64,000 bases of DNA from Streptomyces canus (GTDB taxonomy: Bacteria; Actinomycetota; Actinomycetes; Streptomycetales; Streptomycetaceae), in contig NZ_JAUSYQ010000002.1 in NCBI RefSeq assembly GCF_030816965.1, positions 5,057,501-5,121,500 of the forward strand, in the 5' to 3' direction. How positions within the stretch are numbered: the first letter of the stretch is position 1; each line of letters begins with the position of its first letter. Positions 42,226-51,938 of the stretch are shown here, one piece after another. The notes below the pieces were generated by a model that saw nothing but the letters and a program-made list of their open reading frames with translations, searched no databases and was not told where the DNA came from. Made by a program: the position numbers and the translations under genes.

Positions 42226-44595
42226 GTGGCCGAGGCGGCAGACTTCCAGGGGACGAGTCCCTCACCTGCCCGCCGCTGGCTGCGGCGTACCGGGGCCCTG
42301 CTCGCAGGGGCTCCTCTGCTGGCCGGACTGTGCCAGCTGACCACTGCAGCGCCCGCTCAGGCCGCCGACGACTCCGGATCCGTGTCCGTCGCGGTCGACA
42401 CACTCAGCCCCAGCGCGCCTACGGACGGTGACACGCTCACCGTATCGGGGACGGTGACCAACAACGGCAAGCAGGCCGTCACGGCCGCCCATGTGGGACT
42501 GCAGGTGGGCCCGGAGCTGAACACCCGCTCGTCGATCGACACCGTCACCGAAGACAAGGACTCGCTCCAGGGCACCACGGGATCCGAGGTCGGCGGCAAG
42601 TATGTGGCGAAGTTCGCGAAGTTGACCCCCGGGGTGGCCGAGCCCTTCTCCATCTCCGTGCCGGTCGACGAGTTGGTCCTCGGCGACGCCGGCGTCTATC
42701 AGTTCGCTGTCTCCCTCTCGGGCAAGACCTCCGCGCAGCCGTGGGACCGGACGCTCGGCATCCAGCGGACCTTCCTGCCCTGGCAGTCCGACGGAGTGGA
42801 CACGAAGACGAAGACCACCTTCCTGTGGCCACTGATCTCCACTGTGCACATGACGGCTGAGACCGGCTCGAACGCGCAGCAGACGCCGGTCTTCCTCAAC
42901 GACGACCTCGCCGAGGAGATCTCGGCAGGCGGCCGCCTGGACCAGATGCTGTCGCTCGGCGAGAACCTGGACGTCACCTGGGTGATCGACCCGGACCTGC
43001 TGGCGTCCGTCGACGCGATGACCCGCAGCTACCGGATCCAGGGCGAGGGCGACACCACCACCGCGGGCACCCACCAGGCACTCGCCAAGCAGTGGCTGGC
43101 CAGGCTGCAGAAAGCGGTGGAGGACAAGGAGGTCGTCGCGCTGCCTTTCGCCGACCCCGACCTCGCCTCGCTGGCCCACAACGGCACGAGCGTCACCGGC
43201 TCTCTCAGCCACCTCGACGAGGCCACCGATGTCGCGGCCACCACGGTGAGGACCGTGCTCCACGTGACACCGAGCACCGACTTCGCCTGGCCGGTGAACG
43301 GCGCGGTGGACCCGTCGATCGTCAAGGTCGCCACCTCCGCCGGGGCCGACAAGGTGATCGCTCGCAGCGACAGTCTCCAGGAGACCGCCGGACTGTCGTA
43401 CACGCCCTCCGCGGCCCGACCCATCGGTGGCGGCACCACGGCGGTCGTCGCGGACGCACGGCTGTCGACGGCGTTCCAGGGTGATCTCACGAGGGCCTCC
43501 TCCGCCACACTCGCCGTTCAGCGGTTCCTCGCCCAGAGCCTTGCTCTCGACCTCCAGACGGACAAGCAGCGCAGCATCCTCGTCGCCCCCCAGCGCACGC
43601 CCACGGCGAGCCAGGCCGACGCCATGGCCGAAGCGATCACCGCTCTGCAGGGCGGGAACTGGTCCCAGACGCAGAAGCTCGCGGCGGCGGCCGCGGCCAA
43701 GCCCGACCCCGAGGCCACCACCAAGGTGCCCTCGGCCTTCGCCTACCCCTCGTCGCTGCGCAAGCAGGAGCTGCCGAAGCCGGCCTTCCAGCAGATCGCC
43801 AGCACACAGAACAAGCTCGACAACTTCAAGGTGATCCTCTCGGACCAGTCCCGCGTCGTGACCCCCTTCGGACGGGCCGTGAACCGCGAGATGTCCACGT
43901 CGTGGCGGGGCCGCGCCATCGAGGCGAGCGACTTCCGCAACGACGTCGAGGCCTACCTCGACGAACTGATCTCCCAGGTCAGCCTGATCGACAAGTCGGA
44001 GACCAAGCTCTCCGGCCGCAGCGCCACGATCCCCGTGACGGTCCAGAACAACCTGGTTCAGGGTGTGGAGCACCTGAGGCTGCGGCTGACCTCGCTGAGC
44101 CCGAACCGGCTCGAGATCGGTGGCTCCTCCTACTACGAGCAGCCGGTAGAGGTCTCGGGCGGCCACAGCCAGACGGTGAAGTTCACCACGACGGCCAACG
44201 CCAACGGCAAGGCCTCGGTGGTCGCCCAGCTGTACACAGAGGACGGCCAGCCGTACGGCGACGCCGTCAAGTTCGACGTGAAGGTCACCGAGTTCACGGC
44301 CACGGTGATGCTGGTCATCGGCGGCGGTGTCCTGCTGCTGGTCCTGGCAGGCTTCCGTATGTACACCCAGCGCAAGCGGGCGGCCGCCCGTGCGGCCGAG
44401 CAGAACGGCCCCGACGACGAGGCGGCCGAAACCGTGGACGGTCCGGAGAACCCCGCAGGCCCCGAGGACCGTCTCAAGGAGGAGTCCGGCACCGGCACCG
44501 GGGCAGGCGACCCGGAGCAGCCGAGTGACCTGACAGCGGACACCGCAACGGAAAGCGCCGACCCGTCCGGCACGGGTGAGAGAGTGGACCGTTGA
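42226..44595 (+). CDS. DUF6049 secreted/membrane-anchored protein
   Basis: A 789-residue protein. A signal peptide is at residues 15-45 (RRWLRRTGALLAGAPLLAGL, then AQA cleavage-like). The large external domain has TVTNNGKQAVTAAHVGLQVG and many Ser/Thr; a C-terminal transmembrane helix (VMLVIGGGVLLLVLAGFRMY) leads to a basic then acidic cytoplasmic tail. Matches actinobacterial DUF6049 proteins, regularly found upstream of murJ, hence possibly linked to envelope assembly. GTG 42226; 44 bases before murJ. Confidence 0.82.
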   Translation: MAEAADFQGTSPSPARRWLRRTGALLAGAPLLAGLCQLTTAAPAQAADDSGSVSVAVDTLSPSAPTDGDTLTVSGTVTNNGKQAVTAAHVGLQVGPELNTRSSIDTVTEDKDSLQGTTGSEVGGKYVAKFAKLTPGVAEPFSISVPVDELVLGDAGVYQFAVSLSGKTSAQPWDRTLGIQRTFLPWQSDGVDTKTKTTFLWPLISTVHMTAETGSNAQQTPVFLNDDLAEEISAGGRLDQMLSLGENLDVTWVIDPDLLASVDAMTRSYRIQGEGDTTTAGTHQALAKQWLARLQKAVEDKEVVALPFADPDLASLAHNGTSVTGSLSHLDEATDVAATTVRTVLHVTPSTDFAWPVNGAVDPSIVKVATSAGADKVIARSDSLQETAGLSYTPSAARPIGGGTTAVVADARLSTAFQGDLTRASSATLAVQRFLAQSLALDLQTDKQRSILVAPQRTPTASQADAMAEAITALQGGNWSQTQKLAAAAAAKPDPEATTKVPSAFAYPSSLRKQELPKPAFQQIASTQNKLDNFKVILSDQSRVVTPFGRAVNREMSTSWRGRAIEASDFRNDVEAYLDELISQVSLIDKSETKLSGRSATIPVTVQNNLVQGVEHLRLRLTSLSPNRLEIGGSSYYEQPVEVSGGHSQTVKFTTTANANGKASVVAQLYTEDGQPYGDAVKFDVKVTEFTATVMLVIGGGVLLLVLAGFRMYTQRKRAAARAAEQNGPDDEAAETVDGPENPAGPEDRLKEESGTGTGAGDPEQPSDLTADTATESADPSGTGERVDR

Positions 44596-44639
44596 GGATG
44601 TCGTGGCCGGTGGGCCCGGGACGATGAGGTGGGGTAACC

Positions 44640-46910
44640 ATGAACGCGCCGTACGACGGTGATCGCGGTCAGGGCGCGGACAGCTCGGCTCGCCCCGAGG
44701 GGCCGCCGCCCGAGCCTGACCAGGCGCCGCCGCAGGCTCCCGCGGACATGTATCTCCAGGACGCGTACGACCAGGACCCCTACCGTGCGCAGGACCTCTC
44801 TGCCCAGGACCCGGTCGCCGAGGCTCTCTACGACCGTGCCGCGCATCCCCCGCCGCCCCCCGGCACTTATCAGCCCCAGCAGCCGCTGTACTCCCAGCCG
44901 CCCCAGTCCCCCTACGCCCCCGACCCGCACGTGTGGGCACAGACCCCGGCGCCCGAGCCGGAGGGTCCGACGCAATATCTGCCGTACGGCGACAACCCTC
45001 GCACCACCCAGTTCGTGGGGGTCGACGACCTCATGAGTCAGGCCGGCGAGGAACGCCACGAGCCGGACGCCTTCGCCCATCTCTTCCGGGACCAGCAGCA
45101 GGGTGGCGGCCGTCCGACGGATCCCCCGTCGGTGCCGGCGCCGACGCCGGCACCGGGCGGGTCGTCGCCATCGTCGGCACCGCAGTTCCAGGCAGCCGCG
45201 GCCCCGGCTCCCTCGGCCGACGAGACCATGAATCTCGGTACCGCGCCTGCTGCGACGGCGCATGCCTCCCCTGCTCCCGGAAAGAAGGCCGGGGGCCTGC
45301 TGAAGTCGAGCGCCGTGATGGCCGCGGGCACGATGGTCTCGCGTCTCACCGGCTTCGTTCGCTCGGCGTTGATCGTGTCGGCGCTGGGTGTCGGTCTGCT
45401 CGGTGACACCTTCCAGGTCGCCTACCAGCTGCCGACGATGATCTACATCCTTACCGTCGGCGGCGGCCTCAACTCCGTTTTCGTGCCGCAGCTGGTGCGT
45501 GCCATGAAGGAGGACGAGGACGGCGGCGAGGCGTACGCCAACCGGCTGTTGACCCTGGTGATGGTGGCGCTCGGCGTACTCACTGGGCTCGCCGTCCTCG
45601 GCGCCCCGTTCCTGATCCGGCTGCTGTCCGACTCGGTGGCCGGCGACCCGGCGGCCAACGAGGTCGGCATCACCTTCGTCCGCTACTTCCTGCCGTCGAT
45701 CTTCTTCATGGGCATCCACGTGGTGATGGGGCAGATCCTCAACGCGCGAGGGAAGTTCGGCGCGATGATGTGGACCCCGGTCCTGAACAACATCGTCATC
45801 ATCGTGACGCTCGGCATGTTCATGTGGGTCTACGGCACCGCGGCCGACTCCGGCATGAAGGTCACGAACATTCCGCCGGAGGGGCAGCGGCTCCTGGGCA
45901 TCGGCGTACTGCTCGGCCTCGTGGTCCAGGCACTGGCGATGATCCCGTACCTCCGCGAGACCGGCTTCCGGATGAGGCTGCGCTTCGACTGGCGGGGCCA
46001 CGGCCTCGGCAAGGCCGTGACGCTCGCCAAGTGGACCGTCCTGTTCGTCCTGGCCAACCAGGCCGGCGCGATCGTCGTCTCGCAGCTGTCCACTGCGGCG
46101 GGCAAGGCCTCGCCGGTCGACGGCACCGGCTTCGCCGCCTACGCCAATGCCCAACTCATCTGGGGCCTGCCGCAGGCCATCATCACCGTCTCCCTGATGG
46201 CGGCTCTGCTGCCGCGCCTGGCCCGTTCGGCGGCCGAGGAGGACGGCGGCGCAGTCCGTGACGACATCTCCCAGGGCCTGCGCACCACTGCCGTCGCGAT
46301 CGTGCCGATCGCCTTCGGGTTCGTCGCCCTCGGCATTCCGATGTGCACGTTGATCTTCGGCTCGTCCGGTATCAGCGAGGCCACGAACATGGGCTTCATG
46401 CTGATGGCCTTCGCCCTTGGCCTGATCCCCTACTCCGTGCAGTACGTCGTCCTGCGCGCCTTCTACGCCTACGAGGACACCCGCACCCCCTTCTACAACA
46501 CGGTCATCGTGGCAGCGGTCAACGCGGGTGCCTCGGCGCTGTGCTACATGGTGCTGCCACCGCGCTGGGCCGTGGCGGGCATGGCTGCCTCGTACGGTCT
46601 CGCCTACGCGATCGGCGTCGGCGTCGCCTGGAACCGGCTGCGTAAGCGCCTCGGCGGCGACCTGGACGGCAACCGCGTCCTGCGGACCTACGCCCGGCTC
46701 TGCATCGCCTCGGTACCGGCGGCGTTGCTGAGCGGTGCGACCTGCTACGGCATCGGTCACTCGCTCGGCCAGGGAGTCGTCGGTTCGTTCGCCGCTCTGA
46801 TCGCGGGTGGAGCGGTTCTGCTCGGGATCTTCTTCGTCGCCGCTCGCAAGATGCGGATCGAGGAGCTGAACTCACTGGTCGGCATGGTCCGGGGGCGTCT
46901 GGGGCGCTGA
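44640..46910 (+). CDS. murJ: Lipid II flippase MurJ (MviN)
   Basis: A 756-residue protein. The first 215 residues are a cytoplasmic Pro/Gln/Ala-rich leader, far longer than in E. coli MurJ. Then come 14 hydrophobic helices beginning KSSAVMAAGTMVSRLTGFVR, with GLLGDTFQVAYQLPTMIYIL and FYAYEDTRTPFYNTV typical of MviN/MurJ. It flips lipid-linked peptidoglycan precursor outward. The following pseudokinase gene repeats the gene order seen in mycobacteria, where the two are fused. A GGTGGGGTAA sequence precedes the ATG. Confidence 0.94.
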   Translation: MNAPYDGDRGQGADSSARPEGPPPEPDQAPPQAPADMYLQDAYDQDPYRAQDLSAQDPVAEALYDRAAHPPPPPGTYQPQQPLYSQPPQSPYAPDPHVWAQTPAPEPEGPTQYLPYGDNPRTTQFVGVDDLMSQAGEERHEPDAFAHLFRDQQQGGGRPTDPPSVPAPTPAPGGSSPSSAPQFQAAAAPAPSADETMNLGTAPAATAHASPAPGKKAGGLLKSSAVMAAGTMVSRLTGFVRSALIVSALGVGLLGDTFQVAYQLPTMIYILTVGGGLNSVFVPQLVRAMKEDEDGGEAYANRLLTLVMVALGVLTGLAVLGAPFLIRLLSDSVAGDPAANEVGITFVRYFLPSIFFMGIHVVMGQILNARGKFGAMMWTPVLNNIVIIVTLGMFMWVYGTAADSGMKVTNIPPEGQRLLGIGVLLGLVVQALAMIPYLRETGFRMRLRFDWRGHGLGKAVTLAKWTVLFVLANQAGAIVVSQLSTAAGKASPVDGTGFAAYANAQLIWGLPQAIITVSLMAALLPRLARSAAEEDGGAVRDDISQGLRTTAVAIVPIAFGFVALGIPMCTLIFGSSGISEATNMGFMLMAFALGLIPYSVQYVVLRAFYAYEDTRTPFYNTVIVAAVNAGASALCYMVLPPRWAVAGMAASYGLAYAIGVGVAWNRLRKRLGGDLDGNRVLRTYARLCIASVPAALLSGATCYGIGHSLGQGVVGSFAALIAGGAVLLGIFFVAARKMRIEELNSLVGMVRGRLGR

Positions 46911-47029
46911 GGCAGGGGTACGCGCACAACCATCGTCCGCCACTGTGTGTCGTGCATAGCGTCGGACTGTGGGCACAATTGGATTCTGCGTCGCACGGCG
47001 CGCAACGTATGGGGAGGCAGGGAACGACG

Positions 47030-48718
47030 GTGGCGGAACGGAGCACGGCTGCCGTCGACGTGGCAGACAACAGCGGTGACGAACCGCTGACCGCCCAGGC
47101 GGACCAGTCCACGGCCGACGGCCTGGCCAAGAACCGGGAGCGGGACACGGAAGGCGTCGAGGCACAGGGGAGTGGCGGGACCGAGAGTCCTGGCAAGGCG
47201 TCACCGCCGGAGTTGCACAGCGGCCACAAACTCGCCAGACGGTACCGTCTCGAGGAGTGCGTCACCCGTCTGGACGGATTCAGCAGCTGGCGTGCCGTCG
47301 ACGAGAAACTCCGTCGGGCCGTCGGCGTGCACATCCTGCCCGCCGACCATGCGCGGGCGCGTTCCGTCCTGGCCGCGGCCCGTTCGTCCGCGTTGCTGGG
47401 CGACCCGCGCTTCGTCCAGGTCCTCGACGCCGTCGAGGAGAACGACCTCGTCTATGTCGTCCACGAATGGCTGCCTGACGCGACCGAGCTGACCGCGCTC
47501 CTCGCTCCGGGCCCGCTGGAGGTGTATGACGCCTACCAGATGGTCAGTCAGGTGGCGTCCGCCATGGCCGCGGCCCATCGCGAGGGGCTCGCGCATCTGC
47601 GACTGAACCCGAACGCGATCCTGCGTACGTCGAGCGGGCAGTGGCGCATCCGCGGCCTCGCCGTGAACGCCGCGCTGCGGGGCGCGAGTTCGGAGACTCC
47701 ACAGCGCACCGACACGGAGGCGATCGGCGCGCTCCTGTACGCGGCGCTCACCCAGCGGTGGCCGTACGAGAACGACGCCTACGGTCTGGCCGGTCTGCCC
47801 AAGGACGTCGGTCTCATCGCGCCCGACCAGGTGCGGGCGGGTGTCCACCGCGGGCTGTCCGAGCTGTCCATGCGGGCGCTCGCCAACGACGGTGCGACCG
47901 CCTCGCGGCACGAGTCGGCGTGCACCACACCCGAGGAACTGGTCAAGGCGATCGGTGAGATGCCCCGCATCCGCCCGCCGGAGCCGGCGTTCACGGCCCC
48001 GCCCGAGTACCAGCGCACGACGTACCAACAGGGCACGTACGGCCGTCCGACACCGCACCCCGGCGTCACTCAGCCGGTCCCGGCCCCGCCTCCACCCCTC
48101 CAGAGCCGCACCGGCCGGGCCCTGAAGTGGGCGGTCTCCGCCCTCCTCATCGCCGCGCTGGGCCTGGGCAGTTGGCAGCTCGCGGACGCGCTGATGGACC
48201 GGGGCGGCAAGTCGGACGAGAACCAGACGCAGACGACCGACGACGGCGACAAGAGCCCCACCAAGGCAGCCAGCACACCCATCGCCATCGCCAAGGGATT
48301 CGACTTCGACCCGTTCGGCGACGGATCCGAGAAGCCCAACGACATAAAGAAGGCCTACGACAACGACACCTCGTCGTACTGGCAGACGGACTTCTACAAG
48401 GGCGCCGACTTCGGGAACCTCAAGCCGGGCCTCGGGATCATTCTCGACCTCGGCAAGGTCCAGGACATCGGCAAGGTCACCGTCACGTTCATGGGCGACA
48501 CGTCTGTGGAACTGCGCGCCGCCTCCAGCGACGCGAGCTCCAGGCCCACGAGCTTCGATGCCTACACGAAGGTCGCGCAGGGCTCCGGTACCGGAGTCCC
48601 GCTCAAGCCGGACAAGGCCGTGAAGTCTCGCTACCTTCTGATCTGGTTGACCAAGCTGCCGCTGACGGAAGAAGGCAATTACCGCGGCCGGGTGGCAGAC
48701 ATCAAGATCGCCAGTTAA
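47030..48718 (+). CDS. MviN-associated pseudokinase with extracellular domain
   Basis: A 562-residue protein. After an N-terminal acidic stretch, residues 65-310 follow the protein-kinase fold (ARRYRLEECVTRLDGFSSWR, VYVVHEWLPD) but catalytic residues are missing: VGVHILP replaces VAIK, HLRLNP replaces HRD, and IRGLAVN replaces DFG. A proline-rich linker, a transmembrane helix near 365-388 and an external discoidin-like domain (DNDTSSYWQTDFY, GLGIILDLGKVQDIGKVTV) follow. It probably regulates MurJ or reads cell-wall state. GTG 47030 follows GGGAGGCAGGG. Confidence 0.85.
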   Translation: MAERSTAAVDVADNSGDEPLTAQADQSTADGLAKNRERDTEGVEAQGSGGTESPGKASPPELHSGHKLARRYRLEECVTRLDGFSSWRAVDEKLRRAVGVHILPADHARARSVLAAARSSALLGDPRFVQVLDAVEENDLVYVVHEWLPDATELTALLAPGPLEVYDAYQMVSQVASAMAAAHREGLAHLRLNPNAILRTSSGQWRIRGLAVNAALRGASSETPQRTDTEAIGALLYAALTQRWPYENDAYGLAGLPKDVGLIAPDQVRAGVHRGLSELSMRALANDGATASRHESACTTPEELVKAIGEMPRIRPPEPAFTAPPEYQRTTYQQGTYGRPTPHPGVTQPVPAPPPPLQSRTGRALKWAVSALLIAALGLGSWQLADALMDRGGKSDENQTQTTDDGDKSPTKAASTPIAIAKGFDFDPFGDGSEKPNDIKKAYDNDTSSYWQTDFYKGADFGNLKPGLGIILDLGKVQDIGKVTVTFMGDTSVELRAASSDASSRPTSFDAYTKVAQGSGTGVPLKPDKAVKSRYLLIWLTKLPLTEEGNYRGRVADIKIAS

Positions 48719-48739
48719 CGGGGAGAGGAGGGGGGTCCG

Positions 48740-49465
48740 ATGGCAGATGACACCGCGTACGGCGACACCAGCGATCAGGACCTCCTGGCCCTTCATGTAG
48801 ACGGCGACCCCGACGCCTTCGGCGAGCTCGTGCGGCGGCACCGGGATCGGCTCTGGGCCGTCGCCCTCCGCACGCTCGGAGACCGCGAGGAAGCCGCTGA
48901 CGCCGTTCAGGACGCCCTTGTGTCCGCATACCGCGCCGCGCACACGTTCCGGGGCCAGTCCGCGGTCACGACCTGGCTGCACCGGATCACGGTCAACGCC
49001 TGCCTGGACCGGGCCAGAAAGGTGGCCTCCCGCAAGACGTCTCCCGTGGACGACACCGAGCGCCTGGAGCAGCTCCTGGAGCCGCACGAGTCCGCTTCGG
49101 CGCCCGCAGAGCGCAACGACCTCCACCGCCAGCTCCTGGAGGCCCTCGGCACGCTCCCGCCCGACCAACGGGCCGCCCTCGTCCTGGTGGACATGCAGGG
49201 CTACCCGGTCGCCGAAGCCGCCCGCATGCTCGACGTGCCGACGGGGACGGTCAAGAGCCGCTGTGCCCGAGGCAGAGCCAGACTGCTCCCCCTTCTCACT
49301 CATCTGCGGCCGGAAAGAGCCGGAGACGGCAGAGAAGCGGGCGCTGGACGGAACCGGACGCAGGGGACATCCGTCCCACCCGCAGCGGGGCCTCCGTCAG
49401 AAGGCCCGCCAGATGCGGGACCAAGCGATTCAGCTGCAGTGAAGGGCGGAGGTGGGCGAGCGTGA
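48740..49465 (+). CDS. sigM: ECF sigma factor SigM
   Basis: A 241-residue group-IV sigma factor. Region 2 is at residues 20-95 (DLLALHVDGDPDAFGELVRR, DAVQDALVSAYRAAHTFRG, TTWLHRITVNACLDRARK), region 4 at 130-185 (LPPDQRAALVLVDMQGYPVA, GTVKSRCARGRARL). A Gly/Pro tail of about 55 residues follows. The order sigM, anti-sigma, trxB, trxA repeats the mycobacterial SigM locus. Its end overlaps the anti-sigma start by four bases, so the two are translationally coupled. Confidence 0.9.
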   Translation: MADDTAYGDTSDQDLLALHVDGDPDAFGELVRRHRDRLWAVALRTLGDREEAADAVQDALVSAYRAAHTFRGQSAVTTWLHRITVNACLDRARKVASRKTSPVDDTERLEQLLEPHESASAPAERNDLHRQLLEALGTLPPDQRAALVLVDMQGYPVAEAARMLDVPTGTVKSRCARGRARLLPLLTHLRPERAGDGREAGAGRNRTQGTSVPPAAGPPSEGPPDAGPSDSAAVKGGGGRA

Positions 49466-50373
49466 CTTCCACGACAGACACAGCCGGGCACCCGGACGTC
49501 GCGGAGATCTCCGACCTCACCGAAGGCCTCCTCCCCGCCTCCAGGACTGCAGATGTACGTCGGCATCTGGACGAGTGCGAACTCTGCGCGGACATGCACG
49601 CGTCGCTGGAGGAGATCCGCGGGCTGCTCGGCACACTGCCAGGTCCACCACAGATGCCCGCCGACATCGCCGGTAGGATCGACGCCGCCCTCGCCGCGGA
49701 AGCTCTCCTGCAGGCAACTGCTCCCGAGGTTGTGAACGCACCGGCGCCGGTCGAGACGACGCATGTTTCACGTGAAACATCGTCCGCCGCCGTCCGCCCC
49801 ACGGGGCATGCCCATACTGCCACCACCGGACCCGGCCGCAAGGACCGCAAGGACCGCAAGGACCGCAAGAGGAGCGAACGCCGCAAGGTTGCCGTCCTCG
49901 GCGCCGTCTTCACGGTCGCCGCACTGGGATTCGGCACCGTTCTGCTGTCGGCGTTGGACGACGGCAAGCCGACCGACGCGCCACACGGACAGGCGACCAC
50001 CGCCGACACCTTCTCCGCGAGCGGGCTCGAGAAGCAGGTCTCGGATCTTCTCACCGAGAAGAGTGCAAGCGGCGGCGGGTCTCGGACTCCGCATACCAGC
50101 ATGGGCGCGAACAACGTCCCGGGCTCCGGGGATCCCCGCATCCTCGTGACGCCTGAGGTCCCGCAGTGCATCCAGAACGGCATTCACACCAGTGACTCGC
50201 CGCTCGCAACCGAGGACGGCGTCTACAAGGGCACGGACGCGGTTCTCGTCGTGCTGCGTGACCCCTCTGACAGCACCCGGGTCACCGCCTACATCATGGA
50301 TGCGTCGTGCGTGAAGAACGCACCGACGGGCACCGCGAAGGTTCTGCTGAAGCAGTCCTACGCGCGCTCTTGA
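49462..50373 (+). CDS. Anti-sigma factor (zinc-finger type) of SigM
   Basis: A 303-residue single-pass protein. The N terminus has an anti-sigma zinc motif, HLDECELC (H-x3-C-x2-C, about residues 35-42). [11 protein letters not shown], three repeats of one 9-base unit, precedes a transmembrane helix ([20 protein letters not shown]), and a C-terminal extracellular domain of about 130 residues has two conserved-looking cysteines. It should bind SigM at rest. A parS site is embedded in it (49765-49778) and encodes VSRET. Confidence 0.82.
   Translation: MTSTTDTAGHPDVAEISDLTEGLLPASRTADVRRHLDECELCADMHASLEEIRGLLGTLPGPPQMPADIAGRIDAALAAEALLQATAPEVVNAPAPVETTHVSRETSSAAVRPTGHAHTATTGPGRKDRKDRKDRKRSERRKVAVLGAVFTVAALGFGTVLLSALDDGKPTDAPHGQATTADTFSASGLEKQVSDLLTEKSASGGGSRTPHTSMGANNVPGSGDPRILVTPEVPQCIQNGIHTSDSPLATEDGVYKGTDAVLVVLRDPSDSTRVTAYIMDASCVKNAPTGTAKVLLKQSYARS
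49765..49778. other. parS site inside the anti-sigma gene
   Basis: Exact GTTTCACGTGAAAC, read in frame as Val-Ser-Arg-Glu-Thr. Confidence 0.9.
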
Positions 50374-50444
50374 GCACGCACGCTTCGTCTCCGTCCTGCG
50401 TCGTAATGCGTACGGTGTGGCCTCTCCGTGTGCCCGGACACACC

Positions 50445-50471
50445 GGGAATGCGCGCCCCTTAGGATCCGTT
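50445..50471 (+). promoter_or_regulatory. SigR-type (thiol-stress) promoter of trxBA
   Basis: GGGAAT (50445-50450), 18 bases, then GTT (50469-50471) matches the SigR consensus GGAAT-N18-GTT. It lies about 70 bases upstream of the trxB start, as expected for the thiol oxidation response. Confidence 0.75.
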
Positions 50472-50540
50472 GGGTGGGGTGAGAGTTCTGAGTGGGCTCC
50501 ACCGGTCCGACGACGCAGTCCAGAGACGAGGAACCTAGCT

Positions 50541-51509
50541 GTGAGCGACGTCCGTAACGTGATCATCATCGGCTCCGGGCCCGCCGGCTACACGGCGGCG
50601 CTCTACACCGCGCGCGCGTCGCTGAAGCCGCTGGTGTTCGAGGGCGCCGTCACCGCCGGCGGCGCGCTGATGAACACCACCGAGGTGGAGAACTTTCCCG
50701 GCTTCCAGGACGGCATCATGGGCCCCGAGCTCATGGACAACATGCGCGCCCAGGCCGAGCGCTTCGGTGCCGAGCTCGTCCCGGACGACATCGTCAGCGT
50801 CGACCTGACCGGCGAGATCAAGACCGTCACCGACACCTCGGGCACGGTGCACCGGGCGAAGGCCGTGATCGTCACCACCGGCTCGCAGCACCGCAAGCTC
50901 GGCCTCCCGAACGAGGACGCTCTCTCCGGGCGTGGTGTCTCGTGGTGTGCCACCTGTGACGGCTTCTTCTTCAAGGACCAGGACATCGCCGTGATCGGCG
51001 GTGGTGACACCGCGATGGAGGAGGCGACCTTCCTCTCCCGTTTCGCCAAGTCCGTGACGATCGTCCACCGTCGTGACACCCTGCGCGCCTCCAAGGCGAT
51101 GCAGGAGCGAGCCTTCGCCGACCCGAAGATCAAGTTCGTGTGGGACAGCGAGGTCGCCGAGATCCAGGGCGACCCGAAGCTCTCGGGTCTGAAGCTGCGC
51201 AACCTCAAGACCGGCGAACTCTCGGACCTGGCGGTCACCGGCCTGTTCATCGCGATCGGCCACGACCCGCGCACCGAGCTGTTCAAGGGCCAGCTCGAGC
51301 TGGACGGTGAGGGCTACCTGAAGGTGGAAGCGCCTTCGACCCGCACCAACCTGACCGGTGTCTTCGGCGCCGGTGACGTGGTCGACCACACCTACCGCCA
51401 GGCGATCACCGCGGCCGGAACCGGCTGCTCCGCCGCTCTCGACGCCGAGCGCTTCCTCGCCGCCCTCGCGGACGAGGAGAAGGCCGAGCCCGAGAAGACC
51501 GCTGTCTGA
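50541..51509 (+). CDS. trxB: Thioredoxin reductase
   Basis: A 322-residue FAD enzyme that passes electrons from NADPH to thioredoxin. FAD site [20 protein letters not shown], redox pair CATC (Cys136 and Cys139), and NADPH site [15 protein letters not shown] are all present. GTG 50541 has GAGGAAC upstream. A SigR-type promoter lies 70 bases upstream and trxA follows 44 bases later. Confidence 0.97.
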   Translation: MSDVRNVIIIGSGPAGYTAALYTARASLKPLVFEGAVTAGGALMNTTEVENFPGFQDGIMGPELMDNMRAQAERFGAELVPDDIVSVDLTGEIKTVTDTSGTVHRAKAVIVTTGSQHRKLGLPNEDALSGRGVSWCATCDGFFFKDQDIAVIGGGDTAMEEATFLSRFAKSVTIVHRRDTLRASKAMQERAFADPKIKFVWDSEVAEIQGDPKLSGLKLRNLKTGELSDLAVTGLFIAIGHDPRTELFKGQLELDGEGYLKVEAPSTRTNLTGVFGAGDVVDHTYRQAITAAGTGCSAALDAERFLAALADEEKAEPEKTAV

Positions 51510-51553
51510 CCCCCATCCCGCCCCACCGCACCAACCCAGTTAAGGAGCCCGCC

Positions 51554-51886
51554 GTGGCCGGCACCCTGAAGAATGTGACCGACGATTCCTTCGAGCAGGA
51601 CGTCCTGAAGAGCGACAAGCCCGTCCTGGTGGACTTCTGGGCCGCCTGGTGCGGACCGTGCCGTCAGATCGCGCCGTCCCTCGAGGCGATCGCCGCCGAG
51701 TACGGCGACAAGATCGAGATCGTCAAGCTGAACATCGACGAGAACCCGGGTACGGCCGCCAAGTACGGCGTCATGTCCATCCCGACTCTGAACGTGTACC
51801 AGGGTGGCGAGGTCGCCAAGACCATCGTCGGTGCCAAGCCGAAGGCCGCGATCGTCCGCGACCTTGAGGACTTCATCGCCGAGTGA
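51554..51886 (+). CDS. trxA: Thioredoxin
   Basis: A 110-residue protein with the active site WCGPC (Cys33, Cys36) in VDFWAAWCGPCRQIAP, and the cis-proline in MSIPTLNVY. Reduces protein disulphides using TrxB. GTG 51554 has AAGGAG nine bases upstream. The stop codon lies one base before a parS site. Confidence 0.97.
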   Translation: MAGTLKNVTDDSFEQDVLKSDKPVLVDFWAAWCGPCRQIAPSLEAIAAEYGDKIEIVKLNIDENPGTAAKYGVMSIPTLNVYQGGEVAKTIVGAKPKAAIVRDLEDFIAE

Positions 51887-51887
51887 T

Positions 51888-51901
51888 GTTTCACGTGAAA
51901 C
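51888..51901. other. parS site
   Basis: Exact GTTTCACGTGAAAC directly after the trxA stop, in a convergent gap with a terminator. Confidence 0.92.
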
Positions 51902-51902
51902 A

Positions 51903-51936
51903 CGATGGGGCCGGCCCGAAAGGGCCGGCCCCATCG
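51903..51936. terminator. Bidirectional terminator, GAAA loop
   Basis: Perfect 15-base arms (CGATGGGGCCGGCCC and complement) with a GAAA tetraloop, between trxA and the acetyltransferase gene. Confidence 0.85.
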
Positions 51937-51938
51937 CA

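Noticed and set aside
42262..44940. Long open frame antisense to the DUF6049 gene
   Set aside because: Same type of GC shadow; the plus-strand protein has signal peptide, membrane helix and ribosome site.
44133..46760. Very long open frame antisense to murJ (875 codons)
   Set aside because: Low-complexity His/Arg/Asp composition typical of the reverse strand of a high-GC gene; murJ on the plus strand is unequivocal.
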